From Anniella stebbinsi (Eukaryota; Chordata; Lepidosauria; Squamata; Anniellidae), in assembly GCA_029215795.1 (NCBI GenBank), contig JARDYH010000003.1:32427001-32491000 (forward strand): a stretch of 64,000 bases of DNA. Reading direction: 5' to 3'. Shown one piece after another: positions 26,481 to 38,749 of this stretch (the stretch's first letter is position 1; each line of letters opens with the position of its first letter). The position numbers and the translations under genes are program-made. The notes under the pieces are model-generated. The model had not been told where the DNA came from. It made no database searches and was given only the letters and a program-made list of their open reading frames with translations.

Positions 26481-28440
26481 GAGCCAGGGTGTCGCTGAAC
26501 TGGCCAGGCTGGGTTTCTCTGTTTACAGAGAACCGTCTCTGGATTCTTGGGGCTACTGCGAGGAATCCCTCTATAGACAGCTGTATATTGAACGGGCTGC
26601 CTCTGGACGTCTTCCCTTTAGGCTTCCTTGATGCCTATATGTTATGTTGGAGATGCGATCACGGTCGCGCCTTCCCGCTCTTTTTGGGCTTGGAAGGCCT
26701 TACTCTTAAACCCAGATATTAAGGCTGCGATCTTAAACAAGCTCACTAGGGAGCTCAATTTTACTCCTGAGGGTTTGCACATGCACAAAGGTACCCCTCT
26801 CTATTATTTCTTTACACATACAGTCTGCACTCTTGACTTCTGGGACTAAGCCCTGGTGAAGGCTATTTCCCATAAAATATGAAAGAGGATTTTTGAGCAT
26901 TTTCAGATACGGTTGAAAAGGAAATCTGTAGTGTGCAGACAGCAAAATACCTGAGAGCCATAAATGGCCAAGGCCTTCAGGGAGATTAGGATGATTTACT
27001 TGTTTTATATCTCACCCTTCCTCACAAAGAGCCCAGTTAGCCACACGTTTCCCATTCAAACGTTACTATATTAGCTGCAAGGGATGCAGAATGCTCTGCA
27101 AACTTGTATTTTTGCATCTTAGTGGGCTCTTAGTTCTGGCCATACTTGCATATTTGCTCTATAAAAAGCTCACATGAGTAATTTGCTAAAGAAAATGGTA
27201 TAAGGTCAGTGCCACAAACACACACGAGACCATGGCTCTGGCACTGCTTATCCAAAATCTTTCGTGCAAGTCAAACACTAGCATATCAACATTGACCAGA
27301 AGAGCTGGCTCAAATGTGTAGAAGAGCATGTAAGATAGTTACAAAAGCACATCTCACAGCCATGATAGTGGCTGACCAATCTCTTTCCCCCACCCCAAAC
27401 AGAATTTGGACGACACAATAAGCAACCGGGGGGGACAATCGTCAGTTGTATTGACTATCGTGTTGTCCGAATGCTGCCATAGTCAACTCAGCACTGATCC
27501 TAATCCACACCATAGCTGATTATTTACTGCCATGTTGTGTGGGGAGTACCCCCTAGATGAACAACTGTAAAGTTGATTATTACCCCACCATTGACTATCG
27601 TGTTGTCCGAATTCAGCCAATGACTCCTTTGCTGGTAGACTTCTGCTGAACGTGGCCATTATAGGAAACAAAAAACACCACTGGTTTTCTACGTTCTTCC
27701 AGTTGTGTGGGGGTAGGAGGGTAAAGTCCAGATTATATGCAGGGATTTGATGAGCAACCATAATTACTCTGTCTACTTCCTGAGTGGTTGAAGTCAGTTT
27801 GCAACACATGAGATGCATGAGTGATGCAACGTCATATACACAACTTTGCTTAAATTGCATCTCTTTGTCAATCACGTTTAGCTTTGGTAGAACGTGTCTA
27901 TGTTCCTTATAATGCTATCAAGCTTTGGTCTGTGTGCTCCCTAAGGCAGGAAATGTGTCGGCGGTAGCTTTTTATCACTTGAGCTGGCTGTTCAACATCT
28001 TAAATTATCAGTGGTAATCTTGACATGAAATGTTAGGCAGCCCATTTATTTATATCTTCCAGTGATATTTTTTAAGATGCCAATACTCATAGTGTCACCA
28101 AATCTGCAGACATTTTCATCGGACCACTTCAAAGTAAATTACGGTAGCCCTAAACTTTAGCTTCACAAGGAAAATTTTTGATGTAAAATTGAAATTGGAC
28201 TTTTTACTGAAAGTTTGAAAGTTTAATCGCTATAAAGATCCACATTGTCATTCTTTCATTGTTATAGTAACTCCTGAATACTGATAACAGAATCCCCCAC
28301 CCCGAATCTCCTTTTCACAGCACCCAGTCTCTGAACATAGCAGAACTAAGCTTCCATGGAGTGGGGAATACCACCCACAGTGAAAATGACTCCGAAAGAA
28401 TAGCAAATGCAGATACATACCAACCAGAATTTGCAGCCCC
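26481..28440. other. Intergenic sequence 5' of RBFOX2
   Basis: No coding exon is supported. The stretch 26481-27350 looks unique. At 27420-27612 two perfect 22-bp copies of a TTGACTATCGTGTTGTCCGA sequence lie 140 bp apart, in a region that reads like a decayed DNA-transposon relic. The remaining sequence to 28440 shows no feature. Confidence 0.5.
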
Positions 28441-28464
28441 ACTTCATCCCATCCAGCCTCCCTC

Positions 28465-28546
28465 TCCCATGTTAATCCTATGTAAACCGTCCAGAGAGCT
28501 TCGGCTATGGGGCAGTATACAAATGTAATAAATAAATAAATGTGGT
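28465..28546 (+). mobile_element. LINE 3' tail (L2/CR1-like)
   Basis: It contains 'TGTAAACCGTCCAGAGAGCT' and 'GGGGCAGTATACAAATGTAA' and ends in (TAAA)n. Confidence 0.65.
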
Positions 28547-28718
28547 CATTTGCCATCTGACTACTTCAGTCTATTGCCAGTTCATCAGTTGCCCGATTAC
28601 ATGGCAACAACACTGCTTATTGCATGATCACATGTATTGAGGTTGGGGGAGTCAAAAGGACATTGAACTGTTGGGGCTGCCTCCTTCATCCTTGCTGATG
28701 CTCCAATACCACAGCCAG

Positions 28719-28848
28719 GGTGACCTTCAGATGTATTGAACTTCTGCTTCCACCAGACCCAGCCAGCATGGCCAATAGTCAGGAATGCTGGGAGTTGTAG
28801 TCCCAAAAAATCCGGTGGTCATCAGGTTGTGGAAAGCTGATGTAGATT
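28719..28848. mobile_element. Foldback MITE, same family as 13101-13230
   Basis: The left side GGGTGACCTTCAGATG and the right side CATCAGGTTGTGGAAAGC enclose CCAGCATGGCC and GGGAGTTGTAGTCC, the signature words of the family. Confidence 0.65.
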
Positions 28849-29764
28849 CTCTGCCTTGGCATGGTGTAGTGTTAGAGACCCCATGTATGCCCATCCTGAA
28901 GATACCTGATCTGACTAAAATAGGTTCCTTACCTGCTAATCTCCAGAAGAATAAAAACATGCCCAAATGAGTCACTGCTTTTATCTGGTAGTATCAGTTG
29001 TGGAGTGTGTTTTAAAAGCATCACAGAGTTGTGAACCATTTATTCACACGGCTCCTGTGCCTTTGAAAGCTGCATAACACGTATAGCATTCCCCTCACTG
29101 TAATCTCATGCACACTATTATTTGCCTCTACAATTGATGTCTTCTGCAAATTTTCAGCTGGAAAGCAGTGCTGGGCCCCAGTCTAAATTGGGAACACTGG
29201 ATCAGAGCCCCATAGCTGCTTTTTTTTCAATATAAAAGTGACCAGTTTAAGTATGGTTTTTAAATATATATACGCTATGTGTGTGTGATCATTGGCACTG
29301 CAGTGGGACTCAAGCACTTCTCTGGGGAAGGTGGGGAGTTCTGGCCGTAGATTCCACATGCAGGCCTCCTATCCATTGGGCTATGAGGTGAGCTAGCTAT
29401 TTTAATTTGAAGAGCATTCCTTCTGGGCCAGACTTCATTAAAGAGGTCTTTGCAGGGTATGTTTGAATTGTCTGGGGATTTGAATCCCTGTCTAAGGGGA
29501 ACCCTGGCACTTGTTGTCATGTGTCAGTCGCTGCTCTCCTAGGCCATGGAGAGCTTGTGTATATGTATGTGTTTGCACGTGTGTACATGCATCCCGCACT
29601 TTGTTTTTGCCAATGAGCTTGTGCATTGCTTGCTGAATTTTGTAATGCCTAGCTCCAATTAGTTAATTGCACACATAGTTATAATGGGATGATGGTTGAT
29701 GAATATTTTGACTGGTGAGTGGTGCCACAGTTACCAGGGAAGTTGTTGAGAGTGTGTAGAGTAG

Positions 29765-30237
29765 GGCTCCCCAAACCTCGAGTCAGTGGGGACATTTGGA
29801 ATGTTTAGAGAATGTCATTGGCCTTTCACAAAATGGCTGCTTTGCTTCTTCACAAAATGGCTACTGTGGTGGGCATGGATGGTCAGAAAACACCCATTTC
29901 CAACGAAAAGAAAAGTAACTTGCCCCAATACTTAAGCACAAGGCAGAGGTACAGTCTGAGTTCCAAATCATCAAACCACTTATCTAAACCCAGTCATTTC
30001 ACAGAAAGCAAACTGTTTAGTCTCAGGGATATGGCACCTAGCAGCATTACTGGACATAAAAATGGCATTGGAGGCCGAAAATTCACTTTGCAGTATGCCA
30101 ACCTCCCAGTTATTTGTTGTAATTTAAAAAATCTTACCAAAATATAAATCAGGAGGGGCAGGGAACCTGTTGGGTACCAAGAAAGGTCTGTGCAGGCACA
30201 TGGGTGTTCACAGGCACTATGTTGGAGACCCCAACAG
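29765..30237. mobile_element. hAT-like non-autonomous element
   Basis: The left end TAGGGCTCCCCAAACCT and the right end TTGGAGACCCCAAC form short imperfect inverted termini. The inner words GGGGACATTTGGAATG and CACAAAATGGCT match the reverse of the fragment at 45560-45880. Open frames inside are short and do not resemble a transposase. Confidence 0.5.
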
Positions 30238-31034
30238 AGGCTACTTATATTTTTCCTAATGGTATAGTTTTGTCTTATACTTTGTTGATGGGAGTGAAGA
30301 AGATTGCAAGTGAATCCCAACTTCACGGTGACTGCAGAAGGTCACCTTACGGTGAAGAAAAAAATAGTTTACATGGGTCTACTCCTAGTTCCAGAGCCTG
30401 AAAGGAATTTGAGGTTTGTTGTAGTTAAACCGGTCATTAGAGATTCATTTGCTGACAACAATGCAATAGAGAACCTAGCTAACATCCATTTTCATTTTCA
30501 GTTATTCCTTTTGCTTTAAAGCTTCTCAGTTTACTCTTTTTACTTTAATTTTTTTCTTACGCAACTATTGATGAACAAAATTATCCAGCCTTCCATTCTG
30601 AATTTCAAGTGCCACAGAACATTTGACTCTAACATCCGCGTATTTTCTGATCCAGACATTATGTCCAAATTGCAGGGCTTTTGCCAAGAACTACCAGACA
30701 GGAAAGTGTTTTTTTTTCTCTTGAAATGTCTGTAAATCTATGCAGAATGGCACAAACCCAAAGAGATCATACACACAATTTCTGTCTGTTGGAATACCAA
30801 GGGCAAATGCTTGTTCATGTCCTCTTCATTACATTACACAACCTAAGACAAAATGTTTATGAGAATTTTGTGAAAATCGGATCACATATTATATTATGAG
30901 GGCCTTTTGAGATTATTTATTTTTTATTTGTCCTCAACATACATGGTTGCTGAAATTGCATTTTTCGTGCACTCGAGTTGAGAAAAAATACACATTTTTC
31001 TTCAGCAACTACAACTATGACAGTAAGACTTGGG

Positions 31035-31200
31035 AAACTGTCTCATACGGGGTCAGACCTCTGATTGATCTAGCTCAGTGTTGTCCGCAGTGGCTGGCAG
31101 CATCCCTCCAGGTTTTCAGATGGGCATTCTCCACCTCCACCTCGAGATGCCAGAGCTGGGACCTTCTGCATGCAAAGCAGGAACCCTGTCACTGATGGTG
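31035..31200 (-). mobile_element. tRNA-derived SINE relic, minus orientation
   Basis: 'CCTTCTGCATGCAAAGCAGG' near 31160 is the reverse of the tRNA-like head seen at 46150-46200. Its body words (GGTCAGACC, TGGCTGGCAGC) are those of the same SINE's 3' half. Confidence 0.55.
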
Positions 31201-32054
31201 AAATTACATATTGCATTAATGCTGTAGCTTGTAGCCAAGCCTTTTCTTTTTATTTTAAGAGTAAGTGCGCTTGGCCCAGATTCAGATTAGAATCAGCATG
31301 CATCAGAACAGGAGGGGGATTAAGCCTTCCCCACCCACTTACTTGCTGCCTGACATTTCGCTCCCCTGGATGTGGATTAAAAAAAAGCAAAAAGTCTCCA
31401 ATGGAGTCGATAGAAATGCTCATGACAGTTGCATTTTTTATTTTCAACCTTTAGAGGCTGTACAGTCCAGCTTTTTACCGTTGGGATGTAAAAAAGGGGG
31501 CTCACTCTGCCTTCCTCTGGCTATAAGACTGCACCCCCCATCAACACACACACACCATGCCCCATCACTTCCAGTACTTGGGAATTGGGACAGAGCACCT
31601 GTAGCACTGGACTAGGCTGACAAATTATGAGCATTTTAAAAAGCCTGCCCAGGTTAGAGGTGGAATTCCTGAATGCTTCTCTAACTCTTCTGAAGAGAAA
31701 GGGTGGGGTTGGAAACTCTTATCAGCAGTTGGTGAATCTGCTGATACCAAACGTTTAGAACAGGGTGCTATCATGTGGCTACTCATTCAGTATAGAGAAA
31801 AATATGCAAACGATACATTTCTGGATTACAATTAGTGCAAGCTTTCTTCCATTTTTCTAATTACTTCCTTTCTACTGAAAAACTATTTACTGACAGAATT
31901 AGAGCAGGGTGCAGGTGCAGCGATCAGCCTCTGCTGGAGTTTGGTGTGTGGAATGGAGGGATAAGGAATCTCAAAGCACATTTCTATCCTCATCCCCCAT
32001 CCTATTTGCTGCTGATCTCCTTTTTATTCTCACTTTAATATTTCTTTCTTTAAA

Positions 32055-32065
32055 ATAATAATAAC

Positions 32066-32108
<43 letters not shown>

Positions 32109-32115
32109 GTAATAA
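32055..32115 (+). repeat. (AAT)n microsatellite
   Basis: About 20 AAT units with a few interruptions, in intergenic sequence. Confidence 0.9.
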
Positions 32116-34740
32116 CAGGTGTTAGAGGAGGTAGCTTAGTTAGAAGCACATAGCAGGGCCATTATATCTGGAATTGGAAGAGCACCTGTGCCCTAAACTT
32201 GCAGAAGAGCTCTGATCTGTATGACACAGCTCTGGAGAAAGAAAAGTCTTAATTACTCAGACACCCCAATAGCAATTTAAGGATCCCTTCTGAGCTATTT
32301 GAGATGAGCCAAGATTCTTCATGATCCTTTAACGGATTGCTGGAAACTCATTTTCCCCCATCAATGGCGGTATTTCCTCAGACATGTATTGGGGCAGCGA
32401 GCACAGCTGTAGCCAAAAGGAGTAGACATCTTTTCTCTCTGTCAACACCTTCTGTCTTTCTACCATCCCCTTTCCTTTCTCTCCCTCCCCATCCAGCAGA
32501 CTGCTGTGCTGGAAGAAGGACAGAGCTCTCTTGTCAGAAGTATAAACTGATTATTTACAAAGAGCTTTCCTTTTCTTCCATTTCCCTACACCCTCTTTCC
32601 CCACCATCCTCTCTCTCAAGTCTCCCCTCCACAACCCATGAAATTAGGCCAAAGTTGGGACATAGCCCTTGGGCAACAGGTTGCCCACTCCTGTTTTAAT
32701 GGGTCAGGCAGTTTCCCCCATGACAAATGAGAATATTTCTCTTTCTACTTGTTTACAATCTGCCTAAGGAAATTTTAATAGAGCCTTGTAAGAATGGTTT
32801 CTCCAAACTTTTATAGTCGCACAGCTTACATTTCTTGCCATTGTTAGTATGTCATCTGTTCCCTGACTGTGATCAATAAAAGATGTATGAGGGGTAGTGT
32901 AACTTAGGCCCAATAGCTCTTTTCCATCTCATCTGCCAAATGCTTCTACAACTTTCAGGATGACCAAATGGAGCTATGTATAGGCAAGGCAGAGGCACAT
33001 AAAAGTTATTTGCAATGTTATCCCAGAAGCCAAATTCACAAGAGAGGTGGAACCTGTGTGGGGATAAAAAGCAAGGGAAAGCTGATTACTAATACAGACA
33101 TATCCAAGGGCCAGCCAGGAGCAGAGCATCTAAGGCCCAACCTCCATGCTCTCTGGGCCAAACTTAAAACAGTGATCCATTTTAACAGGCTTCTGAGATT
33201 AGATAGATAGATAATGATGATTAGATAGATATCTCTTCACCCCTCTGGATGTTTTGCCATTCATCCTCCCCACCTCCATTGATTACCCTACTCTTGAGGA
33301 AGATATGGAGTACTATGGATAGAAAAGCAACCATAGTCCCTGATTTTGAGCAGAAAGTGCTCTTAAAATTAAAAACAATTAGCTCTAACATGCCTCCCCA
33401 CAATCCCACAATGTAATGTCTACACTGGCCCCAAGAGACTTCTGAAGATTGGTTGATACATAGCCCTTCTTTCAATTTTGATTCCTGTGTTGCTATATTT
33501 CATATCTTTAATAAAACTGTGTTTTGCAAGGATTGTTGAAAAGAACAATAAATGAGAAAGAGCCCTGACCGGAACCCCGTTTTGCAGACTGTAGGATCTT
33601 GGGTGGGGGATCCTTCCACTTTGGAAGGAGAACAGCTATCTGGTGACAAGGGTGAGTTTTAACTCTGTCGTAATATATGTTATGTTGAATATAGGCTTCA
33701 TTTTCCAGTCTCTTGTAGTCATGTGTTCATGGTATAATCGCCAATACCCCATCCCCCAGCACAAATTCTGTAAAGTTTGGAATTTTATTAGGTAGCCATA
33801 TAGTAGAAGGAATGAGCAATGACAATAGGCACTGGGGTGATAGAAAAGTGTAATGTGAAGAACTCTTAATATATGGCAATTCCATTCAGACCTACCAATT
33901 AGTTTCACTCATTTATGTTTGCTACCTACATTTACTTAGCTTGGAGGTGAGGATTTGTATAAGCACCAGTTTTAGAAATCCAAAATTGCTGATAAGTTCT
34001 GATTCATGGTTGTGGCCATATAACATTTCTACATCTTTAGCGTATTAGAATGTGCTTTAGCTCATGAACTTTCTCAGATTTTGACCCCAGCTAGGATAAT
34101 CTAGCAATGCCAATACATTAAATAGGTTTCAAGGCTGTGAACCTTCACTGGTCTTCCTGCTGCTGATCACGGTGCCTATTTTGTAGGCTTTTTAAGAGCG
34201 CCATTTCACAATTGATAATCAAAAATTCTAGTAGCATCTCCTTTTTAAAGGAGTCAGATGGAATAGGGGTACTTTAAAATGGAATTATGCCACTTAGTGT
34301 TGGAAGGAGAGTATTGCAGCTTGTGTGCAACTGACAGCAGCATAAAGTTCTACCCATACAAATTTCAGGATGTAGACTGGCCTACTTAAGTATACCACTG
34401 AAATTTCACTTTTAACCACGTCCTGGGGAGGTTTTAAGAGCAGTTCACTTTATTGAAACCTTGACATTAATATCACTTAGAGCAGAGCTATATGTTCAAA
34501 TTAATCACGATACTGTTCTCTCATGGCAGCACCACTTTATATGAAAGACATTCAATTATGCATCCCTCTTCCTGCGTTTAGATTCCTTGCACATAGAAAA
34601 CAGACACATTGAGGTAAAGCAGGGCACTTGACCCTAACAAGCTTGCTTTCCACAAACAGGGTATGGAAATAGTGATTTTTATACTTTCATGAGAAAAGGC
34701 TAGAGATGGCTAATTTGAACCTACAAGTAATTATGACACC

Positions 34741-34822
34741 CATAAGCCCCTGCCAGCATGGCCAACTGTGAAGAATGATGAGAGTTGTAGTCCAAAACAT
34801 CTGGAGGGCATCAGGTTGTCTA
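34741..34822. repeat. Half copy of the palindromic MITE family
   Basis: 'TGCCAGCATGGCCAACTGTG' followed by 'GTCCAAAACATCTGGAGGGC' and 'ATCAGGTTGTC' matches the right arm of the 13101-13230 element. Confidence 0.6.
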
Positions 34823-34898
34823 CTTTTGTAAAGTGTACACACATTCTCTGCTTTCTAGTACAGCAGCATCCCCATTATGCAGAGAAATCTCTGCTAGT

Positions 34899-35237
34899 AA
34901 ATGCAGGTTGCTTACCTGTAACCGTAGTTCTTCGAGTGGTCATCTGTGCATTCACACATATGGGCTCTGCGCCTGCGTGGAGCCTGTTTCGGAAACTTCT
35001 ATAGCTAAGGCAAACGTTTTTTGGCGGGAACCCCTCCCCCACTGTCTACTGACTCCATGTTCCCGCCTTTCTCCTCAGTTCAAAGAGACCGACTTGCTGG
35101 CCCCATAACTAGGAGAGAAACCGCTCGGTATCGACAGTACATTTACATCGACACCAAAGCGGGGACGGTGGGTGGGTTGTGTGAATGCACAGATGACCAC
35201 TCGAAGAACTACGGTTACAGGTAAGCAACCTGCATTT
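34899..35237. mobile_element. 339-bp foldback element with perfect 60-bp inverted ends
   Basis: Positions 34899-34958 and 35178-35237 are exact reverse complements over 60 bp (left end AAATGCAGGTTGCTTACCTG). The interior left part, 34955-35081, is repeated exactly in reverse complement at 40344-40470. The arms contain ACAGGTAAG, a strong splice-donor-like word, on both strands. No coding capacity is evident. The perfect arms imply recent mobilisation or sequence correction. I do not recognise the family with certainty. Confidence 0.75.
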
Positions 35238-35749
35238 CTTCTTCGTGGTCTCTGTGCATCACACATATGGGCGATTAACAAGCTAAATTCCTGGTGGAGG
35301 GTAGGTGTAGATCAATGTTCCCTCACAAGACAAAGAAATTGCTTGCCCCAAATTCCAGTTTGTCCTGGTACAAACAATCAAGTGGTAGCATGTAATGAAG
35401 TTAAAGGACTTATACCAAATAGCTGCCTTACATATTTATTTATTTCATTTCTAACCTGCCTCTCCATCTAGATCGAGGCGGGGAACAACACCAAATATAA
35501 ATATATTAGCAGGGGATCGACAATCCCCTGCTAAAGATACGGACTTCGATGCACTGCACATCGACTTAGCTGTTACTGGACCAACGAGGTGCAAGCCCTT
35601 CAACTTGTAGGGCAGTTTAATAGCATGTACAATCCACTCCACGAGTCATTGCTACTCTTGCGTCTTATGGAATTTGTCAGTTCTAGCCCTGTGTGGAAGC
35701 CCAGGTAGGGTGCATCAATACTGAGGCAGCTAATTCACTCGATCTGCGT

Positions 35750-35950
35750 AGTGTTGATATAGCCATCAGAAAACAACTTTCTAAGAAAAATAATGTGATA
35801 TCTGAAGGTGCCATTGGTTTAACTGGTTTCAATATCAGAGATTGTGGCATGACAGAGAAACTCCATGCCAGAATGAAACTCCTAATTAGAGGAGACAGAT
35901 TTGTAATGCCCAGAGGAACCCCCTAACAATGGGGTTGGTGCAAAAACACG
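35750..35950 (-). pseudogene. Possible relic of a DIRS-type tyrosine recombinase
   Basis: Two overlapping minus-strand frames give CTNPIVRGFL and then GITNLSPLIRSFILAWSFSV. This is reminiscent of the segment before the catalytic domain in DIRS-family tyrosine recombinases (…HP.V.RFL.G..N..PP.R…W.L..V). A frame change is needed between the two pieces and no catalytic R-H-R-Y residues are visible, so it would be a broken fragment. The match is from memory of family patterns only. Confidence 0.25.
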
Positions 35951-37814
35951 TAAAGCAGTCAAATACCTGCATATTGACAACTATTTTAGCCCTATAGTGT
36001 ATAGGGGGTAAGTGTAAGGACATCGTTAAGGAGGCTGAATGGGGCTTGAGGCCCTGAAGATCCATGTATTTAGAAAAGAATCCCATTGTGCAGTATATGA
36101 CTTCATTGCAGGCTGCATGAAAAAATGGAATCGACCTCATGTCGAAAGTAGTTACGGTATTGGGATACCCCATGCCATGGGTCTGAGCATAGGCAGGGGC
36201 ATAAACTATGGGGGGAGGGGGGTAGCGGGGGGGGGCAATGTCCCCACTGGGATTTCCCAAAGGGGGCAATGCCCAACCAAGTAACATCAGTAAGCTCACA
36301 GCCTGACTTACAGATTCCTCAGTCAGTCTCCAGTTGTCTGTATTCTTATGTGTTTGGAGGCAGTCTAAATTACATCCAAGCACATCCTGCTTCCTCATCA
36401 GCTGCCCAGCAGATCTCCTTGCAAGACAAAAGCCACTCTCCTGTTGTGTCAGGGTCAGGCTCCCCCAGATTTATTTTCTTCTACCCACTCAGGCGCTGTA
36501 AGACAAAAGATTGCCCATTTAGGAATTACAGTCTGGGTACATCTTGACGAGAGTTTTGCCTCCGGTCGGGGTGTATCCGGAGTGGCAGCAGGTCATCTAT
36601 ATGATGCAGCTGGCATCCCGAAGCCATCCAGGAGCAAATCCCTGAAGCTCCGGTTTTAAAAGTCGGGTACTTACCACGACTTTTTTATCTTCGGAGCTGC
36701 AGCGGAGCTGATGGTAACCCAATTGGTCGCCATTGGCTGATATCTTCAGAAGTAGAGTGAGCCACACCTGTCTAGGCCACCAAGGGGTGACTATGATGGA
36801 GACTGTGTGGACTACACAATATTAATATTATCATACCACAGTACTCATGGAATGAGAAGAAAAATGAGGGCTGCAAAGACATTCCCAGTTGAACAGGAAA
36901 GTGTTTGTATGAGGACTTGAGATGGGGGAGGAAGTGGGAAAGCGCATGCCCCGTAGCAAATAGTCTGTGCAAGTACACCAATGTAGGGTTGTTAGATCCA
37001 GGGGAGTCTGGATTCTGTGTTCACTATGAGGCCCAAAGAGCTCAATAAATTGAGTCGTCACCTTGCCTTCAATAGCATTTCCTTTTAGGAAGCCACCAGA
37101 AGCCAGTTGTCTAAATATGGGTAGATTTCTACCCCTTGAAGGCAAATGAATGGAAGGAGAAGTGCCATACATTTTGTAAATATTCTGGGGCAGGGCTTTA
37201 TGTGTCATCAGAAATTTGTGATTCTGATGTACGTATGGAGCCATCTCAAATCCAGAACAGGTTGAAGAGATCTGTAGAGGAGTGGGCCAAATATTAAATC
37301 AGAGAGTGATATAGGTCTTCCAAAGGAGGCTCCACTCTGTACAGCTACCCCATCAACAGGCGATGCAGAAGAGAGCAATGTTGAGTCCAACTGAGAGATC
37401 TCTAAGGATTGAGGGGAATCAGGTTTAGTTCTATGATTAAACCCATCTTCTCCAAGCTGAACTTTTTGACACCCCACAGAGTGGGTCTGGAAAGGAGAAG
37501 AGCTAGGTGGACGTACTGACGCATTCACGACGGTATCATGAGGCAATGGTTGAGCCCTGTGGACAGGTCACAATGACAGTGATCTTGGTAGAGCTAGAGG
37601 GAGTTGCAAGAAAACTTCCTCCAGTGGCAATCACGATACCGATGGAGCTGCTCAGTATCGAGAAAGGCGTATGTACCAATATAGGAGTTGGTATCGATGC
37701 CTGGTACGGGAGTTACGGACCCATTGCAAGAGGTGTCCCTCTTATAATTGATGCCAATCTCTGTACTGGTATGGCATTCTCGGGGGAGGCAACCCAGTTG
37801 AAGTTCTGTCCCTC

Positions 37815-37838
37815 TTTTTTTTTTTTTTTTTTTTTTTT
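37815..37838 (+). repeat. Poly-T tract (24 T) followed by ACAGGG
   Basis: A homopolymer followed directly by ACAG. It reads like an A-tail in reverse, or a cryptic plus-strand splice acceptor. Confidence 0.85.
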
Positions 37839-38137
37839 ACAGGGACCCGAGAGTGATGCCCCTAGACATTACAGGCATAAAAAACTCTCTCTGTTGAAAT
37901 CATAGCACTCCAATTGTAACAGCTCTAGGGAGCAGCCCTGTAATTGGCAGCTAGCCTGTAATGGCTGTGCTAATTAACTTGGTGGGGAGATGTCTACTTC
38001 AAGCTGCATGTTAGACGTCTCTTCTTGGTACCAAGAGATTGGTACCAAAAGAGGCAGTTGAGTCTCACCCTTTGATGTCGATTCTGCTTGCTAGACATCT
38101 CATCTGGACGTCAAAGCTGCATGTTAGACATCTCATT

Positions 38138-38513
38138 TTGGTACCAAGAGCTCTGCACCGAGGAGCTTGGTACCATGGCGCTCAGTACCATGGCGCTCGG
38201 TACCAAGGAGCTTGGTACCATGGAACTCGGTACCATGGAGCTCAATACCAAGGAGCTCGGCACCATGGAGCTCGGCACCAAGGAGCTCGGCACCATGGAG
38301 CTCGGCACCAAGGAGCTCGGCACCATGGAGCTCGGCACCAAGGAGCTCGGCACCAAGGAGCTCGGCACCAAGGAGCTTGGTACCAAGGAGCCTGGTACCA
38401 AGGAGCTTGGTAGCATGGAGCTCGGTACCATGGAGCTCGGTACCATGGAGCTCGGTACCAAGGAGCTCGGTACCAAGGAGCTCGGTACCATGGCACTTGG
38501 TACCGAAGGAGGC
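38138..38513. repeat. 15-bp minisatellite alternating GGTACC and GAGCTC
   Basis: About 25 units of 15 bp follow the pattern GG(T/C)ACCA(A/T)GGAGCTC. Many units hold two 6-bp palindromes (GGTACC and GAGCTC); a central group has GGCACC instead. Because the period is five codons, all frames stay open and generate repetitive open frames on both strands, which are not evidence of genes. The array is flanked by ~100-bp direct repeats (about 38032-38137 and 38500-38625) with the shared words GAGGCAGTTGAGTCTCA and GATGTCGATTCTGC. Confidence 0.9.
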
Positions 38514-38749
38514 AGTTGAGTCTCAGCCTGTGATGTCGATTCTGCCTGCTAGACGTCTCATCTTGACATCGAAGATGCATGTTAGAAGCTCCAGTATCGA
38601 GAGCTTAGACCTCGGTACCGAAGGAGCCAGTTAAGTCATCGCCGCCAAAGGGGCCACCCTCAGTATCGGGGGGGGGGGGGGCTAACAGGTGCAGAGGAGT
38701 TGGAACCTGGTCTTTCTCTAGCTGTAGAAACACAGGTAGAGAGTATCCA

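Larger units (their letters stand above)
30240..34740. other. Intergenic sequence with no gene seen
   Basis: Apart from the SINE and the AAT repeat listed separately, and a short GATA-type run at about 33197-33230, I see no exon, RNA gene or intact mobile element. The text at about 32645-32695 (GGGACATAGCCCTTGGGCAA) may be another MITE relic. No open frame resembles an apolipoprotein L. Confidence 0.5.

Noticed and set aside
35886..36398. 170-codon minus-strand open frame as an intact gene
   Set aside because: It has no credible start context, spans a G-rich low-complexity run, and sits inside the 5.26-kb mobile element. At most a part of it is a transposon-protein relic.
38039..38634. Several overlapping 110-155 codon open frames with GTKEL-, VPSS- or YRAPW-type repeats
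   Set aside because: They are by-products of a 15-bp tandem repeat that leaves all frames open. No non-repetitive coding segment extends from them.
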